From an uncultured Clostridia bacterium (GTDB lineage Bacteria; Bacillota; Clostridia; Christensenellales; Pumilibacteraceae), in assembly GCA_947175335.1 (NCBI GenBank), contig CAMWMF010000011.1:1-53147 (forward strand): a stretch of DNA of 53,147 nt, given 5' to 3'. The translations under genes were made by a program, and so were the position numbers. Position 1 is the stretch's first letter. Every line of letters begins with the position of its first letter. Shown one piece after another: positions 17,077 through 25,401 of this stretch. The notes beneath the pieces were generated by a model. That model did no database searches. It was not told the DNA's origin and saw nothing but the letters and a program-made list of their open reading frames with translations.

Positions 17077-17667
17077 ATGGCGGCAATAAAGGCAGGGTGC
17101 GGCGGTAACATTACGGACGGGTTGCGTTGCCGTATGGTGATAGAGGTCAAGCGGGTGTTTGACGGTTGTTCGACTGTCGACGACAACATAACGCTTACGC
17201 TCACTACCGTTGCGCCGATCCCGCAGGGCGCGGAGTTCGTGTCGGCGCGGGTGATAAGCAGCGAGTTCGAGGGCTTCTCCGTAACGCCGTGCGGCAACGG
17301 TTGTAGTAGGGTAGTCGGCGAAATCGTCACAACCTTTGCGGTAACCTATTCGGCAAACGGTCAACTGACCACAGTGCAAGCCACTTACCGAGAGAACAAG
17401 GACGTACTTCTGCGGTTGCCTTTCAATAACACTGCGGTTATGTATTCTATCGAGGTGCAAACCAATATGAATATTGCGGGCGGCGCGATAATCGGCATGA
17501 ACGCCGTCAGCATCTCGGGCTGCCGCATACAAATAATCAAGGTCACCGCGCCCGTGGATATCCTCGTGCCCACGTACGGCTATTGCCAGTACCCGCCTTG
17601 CACGGGCTGCGCATGCCCCGGAGTGGAAAATATATTCCCGACTTTCGGTGACGAGGAACTTAGTTAA
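17077..17667 (+). CDS. Cys-rich protein, possible spore coat component
   Basis: 196 aa, no TM or signal peptide. Cys occur in small clusters: GCGGNITDGLRC at the N-terminus, FDGC, PCGNGC near 76-79, ISGC near 147, and the C-terminal YCQYPPCTGCACPG. The middle is beta-rich (ITLTLTTVAP, FAVTYSANGQLTTVQATY). The overall style is that of Clostridia sporulation or coat-associated proteins, and a sigma-K-like -10 lies upstream, but I cannot name a family. GGAGGGCGG precedes the ATG. Function inferred only. Confidence 0.55.
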   Translation: MAAIKAGCGGNITDGLRCRMVIEVKRVFDGCSTVDDNITLTLTTVAPIPQGAEFVSARVISSEFEGFSVTPCGNGCSRVVGEIVTTFAVTYSANGQLTTVQATYRENKDVLLRLPFNNTAVMYSIEVQTNMNIAGGAIIGMNAVSISGCRIQIIKVTAPVDILVPTYGYCQYPPCTGCACPGVENIFPTFGDEELS

Positions 17668-17700
17668 TGCAGAATTAAGAATGCAGAATGCAGAATTAAT
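17667..17700. repeat. Short direct repeats ATGCAGAAT
   Basis: Three near-copies of (A)TGCAGAAT(TAA) in 34 bases. The last copy abuts the -35 of the metallophosphoesterase promoter. Confidence 0.6.
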
Positions 17701-17728
17701 TGACTTTTGAACAGTATGATGATAAAAT
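17700..17728 (+). promoter_or_regulatory. Sigma-A promoter, leaderless arrangement
   Basis: TTGACT, 17-nt spacer, TAAAAT, then six bases (acgcgt) and the ATG at 17735. No ribosome site. Confidence 0.7.
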
Positions 17729-17734
17729 ACGCGT

Positions 17735-18418
17735 ATGAAGGTTTACGCAATTTCCGACTTGCATTTGTCCATAAACAATCCCAAGCCGATGGATATTTTC
17801 GGTGAGGTGTGGGATAACTATTTGGACGATATAGAAAAATCGCTGGCAGACGTTCAGGCGGACGATTTGGTTTTGCTTGCGGGCGATTTAAGCTGGGCAA
17901 TGACGCTTGAACAGGCTGTGCCCGACCTTCAATACATAGGCAAGCTGAACGGCAAAAAAATCATTACGCGCGGCAATCATGATTACTGGTGGAAAAGCAT
18001 ATCCGCAGTGCGCGGCGCGCTGCCCGACGACGTGTACGCCATACAAAACGACTGCGTCAAAATAGGCGACGTGATAGTGGGCGGCAGTCGCGGTTGGAGT
18101 GCGGACGACAAAACCGAGGACGGCAAGCGCCTGTACGCCCGCGAGCTGCTGCGCATAGAAATGTCGCTGCAAGCAATGCAAAAGCTAAAAGCGGAAGGGG
18201 ATAGAATGGTGTTTATGATACACTACCCGCCGTTTACGGTAAAGTTCGACGGTACGCCCGTCACCGAACTGTTTGAAAAGTACGGCATAGACGCCGTTGT
18301 GTACGGACATATTCACGGCAAAAACTGCTACGCAAAAAAGACGTTAGTAAAAAACGGAATAAAGTACTTGCTTACGTCCTGCGACCTTATAAATAACACC
18401 GCAGTCATAGTATTCTAA
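17735..18418 (+). CDS. Metallophosphoesterase (calcineurin-like)
   Basis: 227 aa with the ordered metal-binding motifs: DLHL near residue 9, GDLSWAM near 50, RGNHDYWW near 80, HYPPF near 165 and GHIHGKN near 190. The family hydrolyses phosphomonoesters or diesters using two metal ions; the substrate is unknown. Cytoplasmic, with no signal peptide. The promoter -10 is 6 nt from the ATG, and no Shine-Dalgarno is visible, so the transcript is probably leaderless. Confidence 0.9.
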   Translation: MKVYAISDLHLSINNPKPMDIFGEVWDNYLDDIEKSLADVQADDLVLLAGDLSWAMTLEQAVPDLQYIGKLNGKKIITRGNHDYWWKSISAVRGALPDDVYAIQNDCVKIGDVIVGGSRGWSADDKTEDGKRLYARELLRIEMSLQAMQKLKAEGDRMVFMIHYPPFTVKFDGTPVTELFEKYGIDAVVYGHIHGKNCYAKKTLVKNGIKYLLTSCDLINNTAVIVF

Positions 18419-18432
18419 ATAACAGCCAAAGT

Positions 18433-18462
18433 AAAAGCTCCCGACAAATAGGGAGCTTTTTT
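18433..18462 (+). terminator. Intrinsic terminator
   Basis: 10-bp stem AAAAGCTCCC/GGGAGCTTTT with an 8-nt loop and two extra T, just after the metallophosphoesterase. Confidence 0.88.
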
Positions 18463-18525
18463 GATTAGTGGTCAAAATACGATAATATAGTTATACTTTC
18501 CCCATGATTTAATGGGCTTCGACGC

Positions 18526-18557
18526 CGATATTTTTTATTCGACAGCAAAAAATATCG
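18526..18557. repeat. AT-rich hairpin upstream of mraZ
   Basis: CGATATTTTTT and AAAAAATATCG pair perfectly (11 bp, 10-nt loop). It lies about 60 bases upstream of the mraZ promoter; role unknown. Confidence 0.5.
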
Positions 18558-18605
18558 AATTCCATCGAAAAATAGGCGGTTTTCCGCAAAAAAATGAACA
18601 AATGT

Positions 18606-18647
18606 GGTTGAAAAGGGTTGACAAGGGTTAAGTTGTCATGATACACT
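18606..18647 (+). promoter_or_regulatory. mraZ promoter with MraZ-type operator repeats
   Basis: GGTT recurs at 18606, 18616 and 18626, exactly 10 bp apart (gtGGTTg, gGGTTg, gGGTTa). MraZ operators are G-rich pentamers with 10-bp periodicity. TTGACA (18618-18623) lies within the repeats, with TACACT 18 nt on, so MraZ binding would block the -35. Confidence 0.65.
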
Positions 18648-18678
18648 ATCCGTACATCATCAAAAAGGGTCAAAGGAT

Positions 18679-19113
18679 ATGTTCATTGGACAACATCATC
18701 ACCAATTAGACGATAAGGGGAGGTTGAGAATACCGCCCGTTTTCCGTCGCCAACTCGGTGATAATCCTATGATCTTTTGCGGCTTCGAAGGATGCTTGTG
18801 CATATACCCTCGCGACGACTTTGATAAGCTGGTTATAGAGCGGTTCAAAGACGCCGACATGCTGGATATGGATATGAACGACATTAAGCGCGCCATATTC
18901 TCGTCCACGCAAGAGCTTGTCGAGGACAAGCAGGGCAGGGTTTCGCTCAACTCGGCGTTCATCGAAGACTGCGGACTCACCAAAGATATAATTTCCATCG
19001 GCGCATACGACCATGTGGAAATTTGGGACGAGGGAGTTTACCGCGACCACAAAAATTCGACGGACTTCAAACGTATTATATCACAGTTTACCGGATCGCG
19101 CAACAAATTATAA
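18679..19113 (+). CDS. mraZ: Transcriptional regulator MraZ
   Basis: 144 aa with two SpoVT/AbrB-like halves: FIGQHHHQLDDKGRLRIPPV and, after about 75 residues, STQELVEDKQGRVSLNSAF. MraZ rings bind the operator in front of their own dcw operon and repress it. Last base overlaps the rsmH ATG (TAATG). AAAGGA lies immediately before the ATG, a rather short spacing. Confidence 0.96.
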   Translation: MFIGQHHHQLDDKGRLRIPPVFRRQLGDNPMIFCGFEGCLCIYPRDDFDKLVIERFKDADMLDMDMNDIKRAIFSSTQELVEDKQGRVSLNSAFIEDCGLTKDIISIGAYDHVEIWDEGVYRDHKNSTDFKRIISQFTGSRNKL

Positions 19114-20009
19114 TGTATCATATACCGATTTTAGCGCAAAAAATTGTGGAGTCGCTACTTGTCAAGCCGGACGGTCTGTATTTGGACGGTACGCTTGGCG
19201 GCGGCGGACATTCCCAAGCTATACTCAACGCCGGCGGCAGGGTGGTCGCAATCGACCGCGATATAGACGCCATCGAATACTGCAAAGCCCATGTTTCGGG
19301 CGATATTACGTACATTAAAGGTCAATACGAAAATGCTGTAAAGCTGCTCGGCGAACGTGGTATTACGAGCATAAGCGGCGCGGTCATAGACCTCGGCGTT
19401 TCCTCGCACCAGTTGGACGAGGCTAGCCGCGGGTTTTCCTACATGCACGACGGAGCGCTCGATATGCGCATGGACAAGTCGCAGGACTTTTGCGCGTACG
19501 ACGTTGTCAACGGTTACGACGAGCAGGAGCTTGCCGACATAATCAGGCGTTACGGCGAGGAAAGCTTTGCGCGGCGCATCGCGGGCGCGATAGTAAAGCG
19601 CAGGCAGGTAAAACCAATCGAGCGAACTGTCGAGCTGGCGGAGCTTATACGAGCTTTGGTGCCGTACCGCAAAAACGGGCACCCCGCCAAAAAGACTTTT
19701 CAGGCTATCCGCATAGAAGTCAACGGCGAGCTTAAAGGTCTGTACGACGCAATTTGCGGCATATTCGGAATGATAGAAAAGGGCGGAAGGCTGGCGATAC
19801 TCAGCTTTCACTCGCTGGAAGACCGCATTGTTAAAGCGGCATTCACCGAGTTCGCTACCGACTGCATTTGCCCCAAACGCTTGCCTGTGTGCGTGTGCAA
19901 CCACCGCGCGATAGGTAAGACGATTTTAAAGCAAAAGCCGTCCGAGCAAGAACAACAAATAAACCCGCGTAGCACAAGCGCTACGCTACGAGTAACGGAA
20001 AAACTATAA
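19113..20009 (+). CDS. rsmH: 16S rRNA C1402 N4-methyltransferase RsmH
   Basis: 298 aa, SAM-dependent. Motifs: YLDGTLGGGGHS near 24-35, VIDLGVSSHQLDEASRGFSY near 95, LDMRMD, NGYDEQELADIIRRYGEE, FQAIRIEVNGEL near 212 and LSFHSLEDRIVK near 235. It methylates C1402 in the 30S P site. Start at 19113 overlaps the mraZ stop as TAATG; the longer frame to 19023 lies inside mraZ. Confidence 0.97.
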   Translation: MYHIPILAQKIVESLLVKPDGLYLDGTLGGGGHSQAILNAGGRVVAIDRDIDAIEYCKAHVSGDITYIKGQYENAVKLLGERGITSISGAVIDLGVSSHQLDEASRGFSYMHDGALDMRMDKSQDFCAYDVVNGYDEQELADIIRRYGEESFARRIAGAIVKRRQVKPIERTVELAELIRALVPYRKNGHPAKKTFQAIRIEVNGELKGLYDAICGIFGMIEKGGRLAILSFHSLEDRIVKAAFTEFATDCICPKRLPVCVCNHRAIGKTILKQKPSEQEQQINPRSTSATLRVTEKL

Positions 20010-20020
20010 GGAAGTGAATT

Positions 20021-20749
20021 ATGGTTAATACCAAACGACAAATCAGACGTGACAGCGACCGCTACGGCGGTTATTACAATACGGAAATAGGCGGTATTCC
20101 CGATATTTCCGATTATGCGCGTATTACCAACGATTCCGTAATCGAACCCGCAAGAGCGGGCAGTAGCATGCTTGTGCCCGACGACGTGCAAGAGCCTATT
20201 TATTCCACGCCGGAAATGCTGGCGGAGACCGAAACGCCCGCGCCCGAAAAGGAAGCGGACCGTCCGGTAAAGCTTGAACCGCGCGACCAGGAAGACTTGC
20301 TCCCCACGGTAAAGACCAGAGCATATGCATCCGAAAAACCTACTAAGGATATAGAGCCGCAAAATGAAAAATCGCCCGCCAAGCGCACTCGCGCTTCGCT
20401 CGACACCAAGAGCAAAATCTTGCTTTGCGTGTACGTAGTGATAGCGCTCGTTTTGGCGATAGCGGTTATTGCTACCGGCGTATCCATATCCAACGCTTCG
20501 GCGCAGGCCGACGCCGCTGCCGGCAGGGTTGCGCAAAAGCAAGCCAGAGTGCTTCAACAGGAGCAAGAGCTTGCCGCATTGCGCGACGACGACGCCATTC
20601 GCGGCAAGGCAGTGCAGGCCGGTATGGTTCCCGCAGGCGACCCCGCTTACACGGTAAGCAACGTCGAAACGGTGGGCTATCCCGAAGCGACGCCTCGCAC
20701 GGACGGCTGGGATGAATTTTTCGATATGATGTCCAAAATCTTCAACTAA
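20021..20749 (+). CDS. ftsL: FtsL-like division protein
   Basis: 242 aa, single TM at about 131-157, followed by a short extracytoplasmic coiled coil (RVAQKQARVLQQEQELAAL). The cytoplasmic part is unusually long (about 128 residues, acidic and Pro-rich, ending in basic AKRTRASLDTKSK). FtsL has no conserved motif; the call rests on topology and on position between rsmH and the PBP gene. AAGGAAG precedes the ATG. A terminator follows directly, separating it from spoVD. Confidence 0.75.
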   Translation: MVNTKRQIRRDSDRYGGYYNTEIGGIPDISDYARITNDSVIEPARAGSSMLVPDDVQEPIYSTPEMLAETETPAPEKEADRPVKLEPRDQEDLLPTVKTRAYASEKPTKDIEPQNEKSPAKRTRASLDTKSKILLCVYVVIALVLAIAVIATGVSISNASAQADAAAGRVAQKQARVLQQEQELAALRDDDAIRGKAVQAGMVPAGDPAYTVSNVETVGYPEATPRTDGWDEFFDMMSKIFN

Positions 20750-20769
20750 ACAATAAATTGCTTTTATCT

Positions 20770-20810
20770 AACCACTCGATGCGTTTTCCCTCCGCTCGGG
20801 TGGTTTTTTT
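20770..20810 (+). terminator. Intrinsic terminator inside the dcw cluster
   Basis: AACCACTCGA pairs with TCGGGTGGTT (10 bp, one T-G), then seven T in all. It splits mraZ-rsmH-ftsL from the PBP gene. Confidence 0.85.
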
Positions 20811-20813
20811 ATT

Positions 20814-20845
20814 AGTGAATAGATAAGAGTGAATAGTGAATAGTG
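20814..20845. repeat. AGTGAATAG direct repeats
   Basis: Three or four copies of AGTGAATAG/AGTGAATA in 32 bases just after the terminator. Confidence 0.6.
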
Positions 20846-20948
20846 TCGGACTGCGCTTCGCCGCCCTTATTTAGTTAAATAAAAATTTTTTCATCCATTC
20901 TTATTTATTCTATATTGCTTTCATATACATAAAGTTGAGAGGTGGTAT

Positions 20949-22838
20949 ATGAAGGCGAGTTCGTCGCTTATGCGAAAAAGATTGCTTACGGCGTTTGTCG
21001 CGCTTGCCGTGGTATTTACAGCGTTGTTCGGCAGATTGATTTTCCTTCAAATTGTAGACGGCGGATTTTTGCGCACCAAGGCGGCGGAGCAGTGGTACCG
21101 CGACCTGCCGCTGAAAGCTACGCGCGGCAAGATACTCGACGCTAACGGCAGCGTGCTTGCGGACAGCAGGGACGTGTTCACGCTGTACGCTCGTCCTAAT
21201 GCGGTCAAGGACAAACCCGCGGCGGCGCAGGCTATTTCTTCCGCGCTCGGGTTAAGCTACGACAGCGTGCTGGAAAAGCTTAACACCGCCGTTGGCGAGG
21301 TTACGATTAAGCGCAAGATAGACGCCGACGTCGCGCTGGAGCTGCGGCGGCAAAGCATAGGCGGATTGTACTACACGCTGGACACCGAGCGTAACTATCC
21401 GTACATGAGCAATATGTCGCAAATCCTCGGCTTTACCAATATAGACAACGTGGGGCAGTCGGGGCTGGAAAGCTATTACGACAAATACTTGACGGGTGTG
21501 GACGGCTTTGCGTACACCTCCACCGACATGGCCGGGCGCGAGGTTGACGGATCTGTAACAAAGTATTTGCCGGGCGTGCCCGGGTGCAATATAACGCTGT
21601 CGCTTGACGCCAATATACAAAGCTTTGCTTACGACGCGGTTACTGCGGCGTGCACCGAGTTCAATGCCAAATCGGCGCAAATGATAGTGATGGACGTAAA
21701 CACGGGCGGCATTGTTGCAATGGCAAAGAGCCCTGCCTTCGACCTTAACGAGCCGCCGCGCAACGATATGGACTTACTCAACAGCCTGTCGCGCAACACT
21801 ATGATTGTGGACATGTACGAGCCGGGTTCGACGTTTAAGATATTTACCACCGCCGCGGCGATAGAGGCGGGCGTGGTGTCCGATAACGATACATTTTTTT
21901 GCGGCGGGTCGCGCACGGTGGACGGACAGCGCATACGTTGCTGGCGGTCTATCGGTCACGGCAGTCAGCACCTTGCCGACGGCGTAAAAAACTCTTGCAA
22001 CTGCGTGTTTATGGATTTGGCGTTGCGCATGGGTACGAGTAGGTTTTACGACGCCTTGGAAAAATTCGGGCTGGGTCAAAAAACGGGCGTAGACTTTTCG
22101 GGCGAGAGCAGCGGCATGCTTATGAAGGAAAGCAACGTAAAGACGGTCGACCTTGCGCGTATCGGCTTCGGTCAAGCGGTGGCGGTAACGCCGTTGCAGC
22201 TGATAACAGGCGTTAGCTCGGTTGTAAACGGCGGCACGCTGTACCGTCCGTACTTGGTGTCGTCGGTAGATTCCTGCGACGGCAAAAACCTTGCGACGAG
22301 AGAACCTATAGCCGTGCGCCGCACTGTAAGCGAAGCGACGTCGCAAAAGATGCGCGAATATCTTGTGGGCGTGGTGGCGAACGGCGGAGGAAGCAAGGCG
22401 GGCGTTGTCGGCTACGCGATAGGCGGCAAAACGGGCACGGCGCAAAAGTATTCGGGCGGAGCGATAGCGCAGGGCAAGTATATATCGTCGTTTATCGGCT
22501 TTGCGCCTGCCGATAATCCCAAGTACGCCGTGCTGATGATCGTAGACGAGCCGCAGGGCTACGTATATTACGGCAGCTTGGTAGCCGCGCCGTATGCGGG
22601 CAACGTGTTCGGCAGGATATTCGATTACAAAAATCTTCCGCCGACGATGCTACCCGAACGCGAATATACCGTTATGCCCGACGTTGTGGGCGACAGCGTG
22701 GAAAGCGCGGTGGCAGAGCTTGAAAAAATCGGCTTGCACGTAGAGGTTGTGGGCGAGGGCGGTAACGTTATATCCCAAACGCCTATACCGGGCGAACGCG
22801 TCGCCACCAACGACAGCGTTCTTATACGGTGCGAATAG
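20949..22838 (+). CDS. Class B penicillin-binding protein (SpoVD/FtsI type)
   Basis: 629-aa peptidoglycan transpeptidase. TM at about 12-32, dimerisation domain with RGKILDANGSVLA near 61, transpeptidase domain with SxxK in EPGSTFKIFT near 295, SxN in KNSCNCVFMDL and KTG in GGKTGTAQ near 496, and one C-terminal PASTA domain (MPDVVGDSVESAVAELEKIG). One PASTA and this length fit SpoVD, but it could be the vegetative FtsI; I see no second PBP here. AGAGGTGG precedes the ATG. Confidence 0.94.
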   Translation: MKASSSLMRKRLLTAFVALAVVFTALFGRLIFLQIVDGGFLRTKAAEQWYRDLPLKATRGKILDANGSVLADSRDVFTLYARPNAVKDKPAAAQAISSALGLSYDSVLEKLNTAVGEVTIKRKIDADVALELRRQSIGGLYYTLDTERNYPYMSNMSQILGFTNIDNVGQSGLESYYDKYLTGVDGFAYTSTDMAGREVDGSVTKYLPGVPGCNITLSLDANIQSFAYDAVTAACTEFNAKSAQMIVMDVNTGGIVAMAKSPAFDLNEPPRNDMDLLNSLSRNTMIVDMYEPGSTFKIFTTAAAIEAGVVSDNDTFFCGGSRTVDGQRIRCWRSIGHGSQHLADGVKNSCNCVFMDLALRMGTSRFYDALEKFGLGQKTGVDFSGESSGMLMKESNVKTVDLARIGFGQAVAVTPLQLITGVSSVVNGGTLYRPYLVSSVDSCDGKNLATREPIAVRRTVSEATSQKMREYLVGVVANGGGSKAGVVGYAIGGKTGTAQKYSGGAIAQGKYISSFIGFAPADNPKYAVLMIVDEPQGYVYYGSLVAAPYAGNVFGRIFDYKNLPPTMLPEREYTVMPDVVGDSVESAVAELEKIGLHVEVVGEGGNVISQTPIPGERVATNDSVLIRCE

Positions 22839-22937
22839 CCACGCATTGTCGAATTATACCATTGTTTGCAAAAGTGTGTTCCCGTACTATTTTTAGCTCT
22901 ACAATAGACATATACTAATAGCGCAAAGGAGAATGTT

Positions 22938-24365
22938 ATGTTATTAAGCGAGTTGTTGCAATGCGAAAGCGATATAGAGGTTACGGGGCTTGCCTTTGAC
23001 AGTTCGAGGGTGAAGCAAGGCGATTTGTTTTTTTGTCTTGTCGGCACGGAAAACGACGGACATACATTCGCGGCGGACGCGGTGTCGCGCGGCGCGGTTG
23101 CTTTGGTGGTGGAGCGCAAGCTCGCGCTGGACGTGCCGCAAATAGAGGTTAGCGACACGCGCAAGGCTTTGGCGCATGCGGCGTCGGAGTTTTACGGCAA
23201 TCCGTCCAAGCGGCTGAAAATGATAGGTATTACCGGCACCAACGGCAAAACCACCACCACGTATATTGTTAAGAGCATAATCGAGGCGGCAGGACACAGT
23301 TGCGGGCTGATAGGCACCAACGCGGTGGAATACTTTGGCAACAAGGCGGACGCGCGGCTTACCACGCCCGACCCGATAGAGCTTCACGCCATACTCAAAG
23401 AAATGTCTGACGCGGGCGTGGAATACGTCGTAATGGAAGTTTCGGCGCACGCGTTAAAGCTTAGTAAGACGGACGGCATCGTGTACGAGGTGGCGGCGTT
23501 TACCAATTTTTCGCGCGACCACTTGGACTTTTTCGGCACTATGGATAATTACGCCGCCGCAAAAAAAAGCTTCTTTTCTATCGAGCATGCCCGTAGCGCG
23601 GTGGTAAACGTCGACGACGAGCTGGGCAAGGCGATATTGAAGGAAAGCAAGCTGCCCGCCGTCACTTACGGCGTGGACAATCCGTCCGACGTTTTCGGAA
23701 TCGATTTGGAAATGAGCGCTTACGGCTTGTCGTACGTAATAAACATGGCGGACAGCGTGGGGCACGTCAAGTTCAGCCTTACGGGCAGGTTCAATATGTA
23801 CAACACGCTGTGCGCGGCGGCTATCGCGGCGTCGCTCGGCTTCGGCTTGCAGTCGGTCATTGCGGGCATACGCAACGTAAAAAAGATTGACGGCAGGTTT
23901 AACATTATCAATATGTCCAAGTGCAACGTTATAATAGACTTTGCGCACACCGACGACGGCATTGCAAATATTTTGCGCGCCATACGCGAGTTTGCGCCGA
24001 ACAGGATAATAACGGTATTCGGCTGCGGTGGCAACCGCGACAAAACCAAGCGCGCGGTAATGGGCAAAATAGTGTCGCAGATGAGCGATTATTGTTTTGT
24101 CACAAGCGATAATCCGCGCTTCGAGCCGCCGCTCGACATAATAAACGAAATAGCGAGCGGTATCGACGAGATAGGCGGAACAAACTACACCAAAATAGTC
24201 GACCGCAAGCAGGCGATAAAAGAAGCTATATCCATGGCCGATAAGCAGGACATAGTGCTTATAGCGGGCAAGGGCGCCGAGCGTTACAACGACGTTATGG
24301 GCAACCGCACGCCGTACAACGACGAGCAGTACGTTATGGAATTGGCGGGAGAGTTCGGATTTTGA
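22938..24365 (+). CDS. murE: UDP-MurNAc-tripeptide synthetase MurE
   Basis: 475 aa. Adds the third residue to the peptidoglycan stem peptide. ATP site GITGTNGKTTTT near 99, carbamylated-Lys region, VIIDFAHTDDGI near 330, and the amino-acid-specificity motif DNPR in TSDNPRFEPP near 395. DNPR is the meso-diaminopimelate signature in characterised MurE. AAAGGAGA precedes the ATG. The stop TGA overlaps the TTG start of mraY by 3 bases (murF, normally next, is absent here). Confidence 0.96.
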   Translation: MLLSELLQCESDIEVTGLAFDSSRVKQGDLFFCLVGTENDGHTFAADAVSRGAVALVVERKLALDVPQIEVSDTRKALAHAASEFYGNPSKRLKMIGITGTNGKTTTTYIVKSIIEAAGHSCGLIGTNAVEYFGNKADARLTTPDPIELHAILKEMSDAGVEYVVMEVSAHALKLSKTDGIVYEVAAFTNFSRDHLDFFGTMDNYAAAKKSFFSIEHARSAVVNVDDELGKAILKESKLPAVTYGVDNPSDVFGIDLEMSAYGLSYVINMADSVGHVKFSLTGRFNMYNTLCAAAIAASLGFGLQSVIAGIRNVKKIDGRFNIINMSKCNVIIDFAHTDDGIANILRAIREFAPNRIITVFGCGGNRDKTKRAVMGKIVSQMSDYCFVTSDNPRFEPPLDIINEIASGIDEIGGTNYTKIVDRKQAIKEAISMADKQDIVLIAGKGAERYNDVMGNRTPYNDEQYVMELAGEFGF

Positions 24366-25351
24366 TAAGCGTTCTTTGCGGATTTTTAAGCGCGTTCGCC
24401 GTGGGCATGCTGCTGTTGCCGTTGAATATAAAATTGGTAAGAAAGCTGAAAGGCGGACAACCCATATTGTCGTACGTGGACAACCACAAAAAAAAGCAGG
24501 GCACGCCGACGATGGGCGGCGCGTCCATAGTACTTGCGCTGCTGCCAGCGCTGTTCTTTACAACGCACGGCGATAACACCACGTACATTATTATAGTTAT
24601 AACAGTCGGGTACGCGCTTATCGGGTTTATTGACGATTTTATCAAGGTGCGGTACCACAATAACAAGGGTCTTTCGCCAATACAAAAAATAGTTTTTCAG
24701 CTGTTGCTTGCCGTCGTTATATCGCTGTACGCGTACTACAACGACAACGTGGGATCGGCGGTGTTTGCGCCGTTTGCGCCCAAAAAGTTAGAGCTGGGCG
24801 TTTTTGCTCCTATATACTATATACTTATATTTTTGGCGTTTACCAACTCGGTTAACCTGACCGACGGGCTGGACGGACTGGCGGCTTCGGTCACGGCGAC
24901 CAACGCGCTTATATGCTGCGTAATGCTCGGCATAGCGTTTTTTGCGGGCGAGCTCGTGGGCGTTTCGTCCCTCAATATGATAATACTGTGCGCGGCGCTC
25001 GGCGGCAGTCTTTGCGCGTTTTTGTGCTTCAACACTCATCCAGCCAAGATATTTATGGGGGATACGGGCTCGCTCGCGCTAGGCGGATTTTTGGCGTGCG
25101 TTGCTGTGCTCAGTCGAATGTCGCTAAGCATGCTGCTTGTCGGTATAATGTATATAGCAACAAGTTTGTCGGTGATAATTCAAGTCGCGGTGTTCAAGGT
25201 GACGGGCGGCAAGCGCGTGTTCCTAATGGCGCCGCTTCACCACCACTTCGAGCGCAAAGGCGTGTTTGAGGGCAAGATAGCGACTGTGTACACTCTTGTG
25301 ACCTTGGTATGCGGAATAATCACGGTTGCGTTAATGTTGGTGCTTTATTAA
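24362..25351 (+). CDS. mraY: Phospho-MurNAc-pentapeptide transferase MraY
   Basis: 329 aa, about 10 TM helices. Makes lipid I at the membrane. Motifs: TPTMGGASIV near 50, IDDFIKVRYHNNKGLSP near 89, NSVNLTDGLDGLA near 160, MGDTGSLALGG near 230 and LMAPLHHHFERKG near 290. The TTG start overlaps the end of murE (TTGA), an unusual start codon supported by family alignment and GGGAGAG upstream. Confidence 0.96.
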   Translation: MISVLCGFLSAFAVGMLLLPLNIKLVRKLKGGQPILSYVDNHKKKQGTPTMGGASIVLALLPALFFTTHGDNTTYIIIVITVGYALIGFIDDFIKVRYHNNKGLSPIQKIVFQLLLAVVISLYAYYNDNVGSAVFAPFAPKKLELGVFAPIYYILIFLAFTNSVNLTDGLDGLAASVTATNALICCVMLGIAFFAGELVGVSSLNMIILCAALGGSLCAFLCFNTHPAKIFMGDTGSLALGGFLACVAVLSRMSLSMLLVGIMYIATSLSVIIQVAVFKVTGGKRVFLMAPLHHHFERKGVFEGKIATVYTLVTLVCGIITVALMLVLY

Positions 25352-25388
25352 ATAGTCGTGCAAAATTCTATTGGGCCGCTTTTCGTCA

Positions 25389-25394
25389 TATAAT
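25389..25394 (+). promoter_or_regulatory. Isolated -10 (TATAAT) before murD
   Basis: TATAAT ends 7 nt before the murD ATG. The hexamer 17 nt upstream (TTCTAT) is a weak -35, so this is a candidate leaderless promoter only. Confidence 0.4.
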
Positions 25395-25401
25395 ACCGTG
25401 T

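Noticed and set aside
22860-22937. Promoter before murE
   Set aside because: TACAAT and TATACT occur but without a good -35; too weak to list as a feature.
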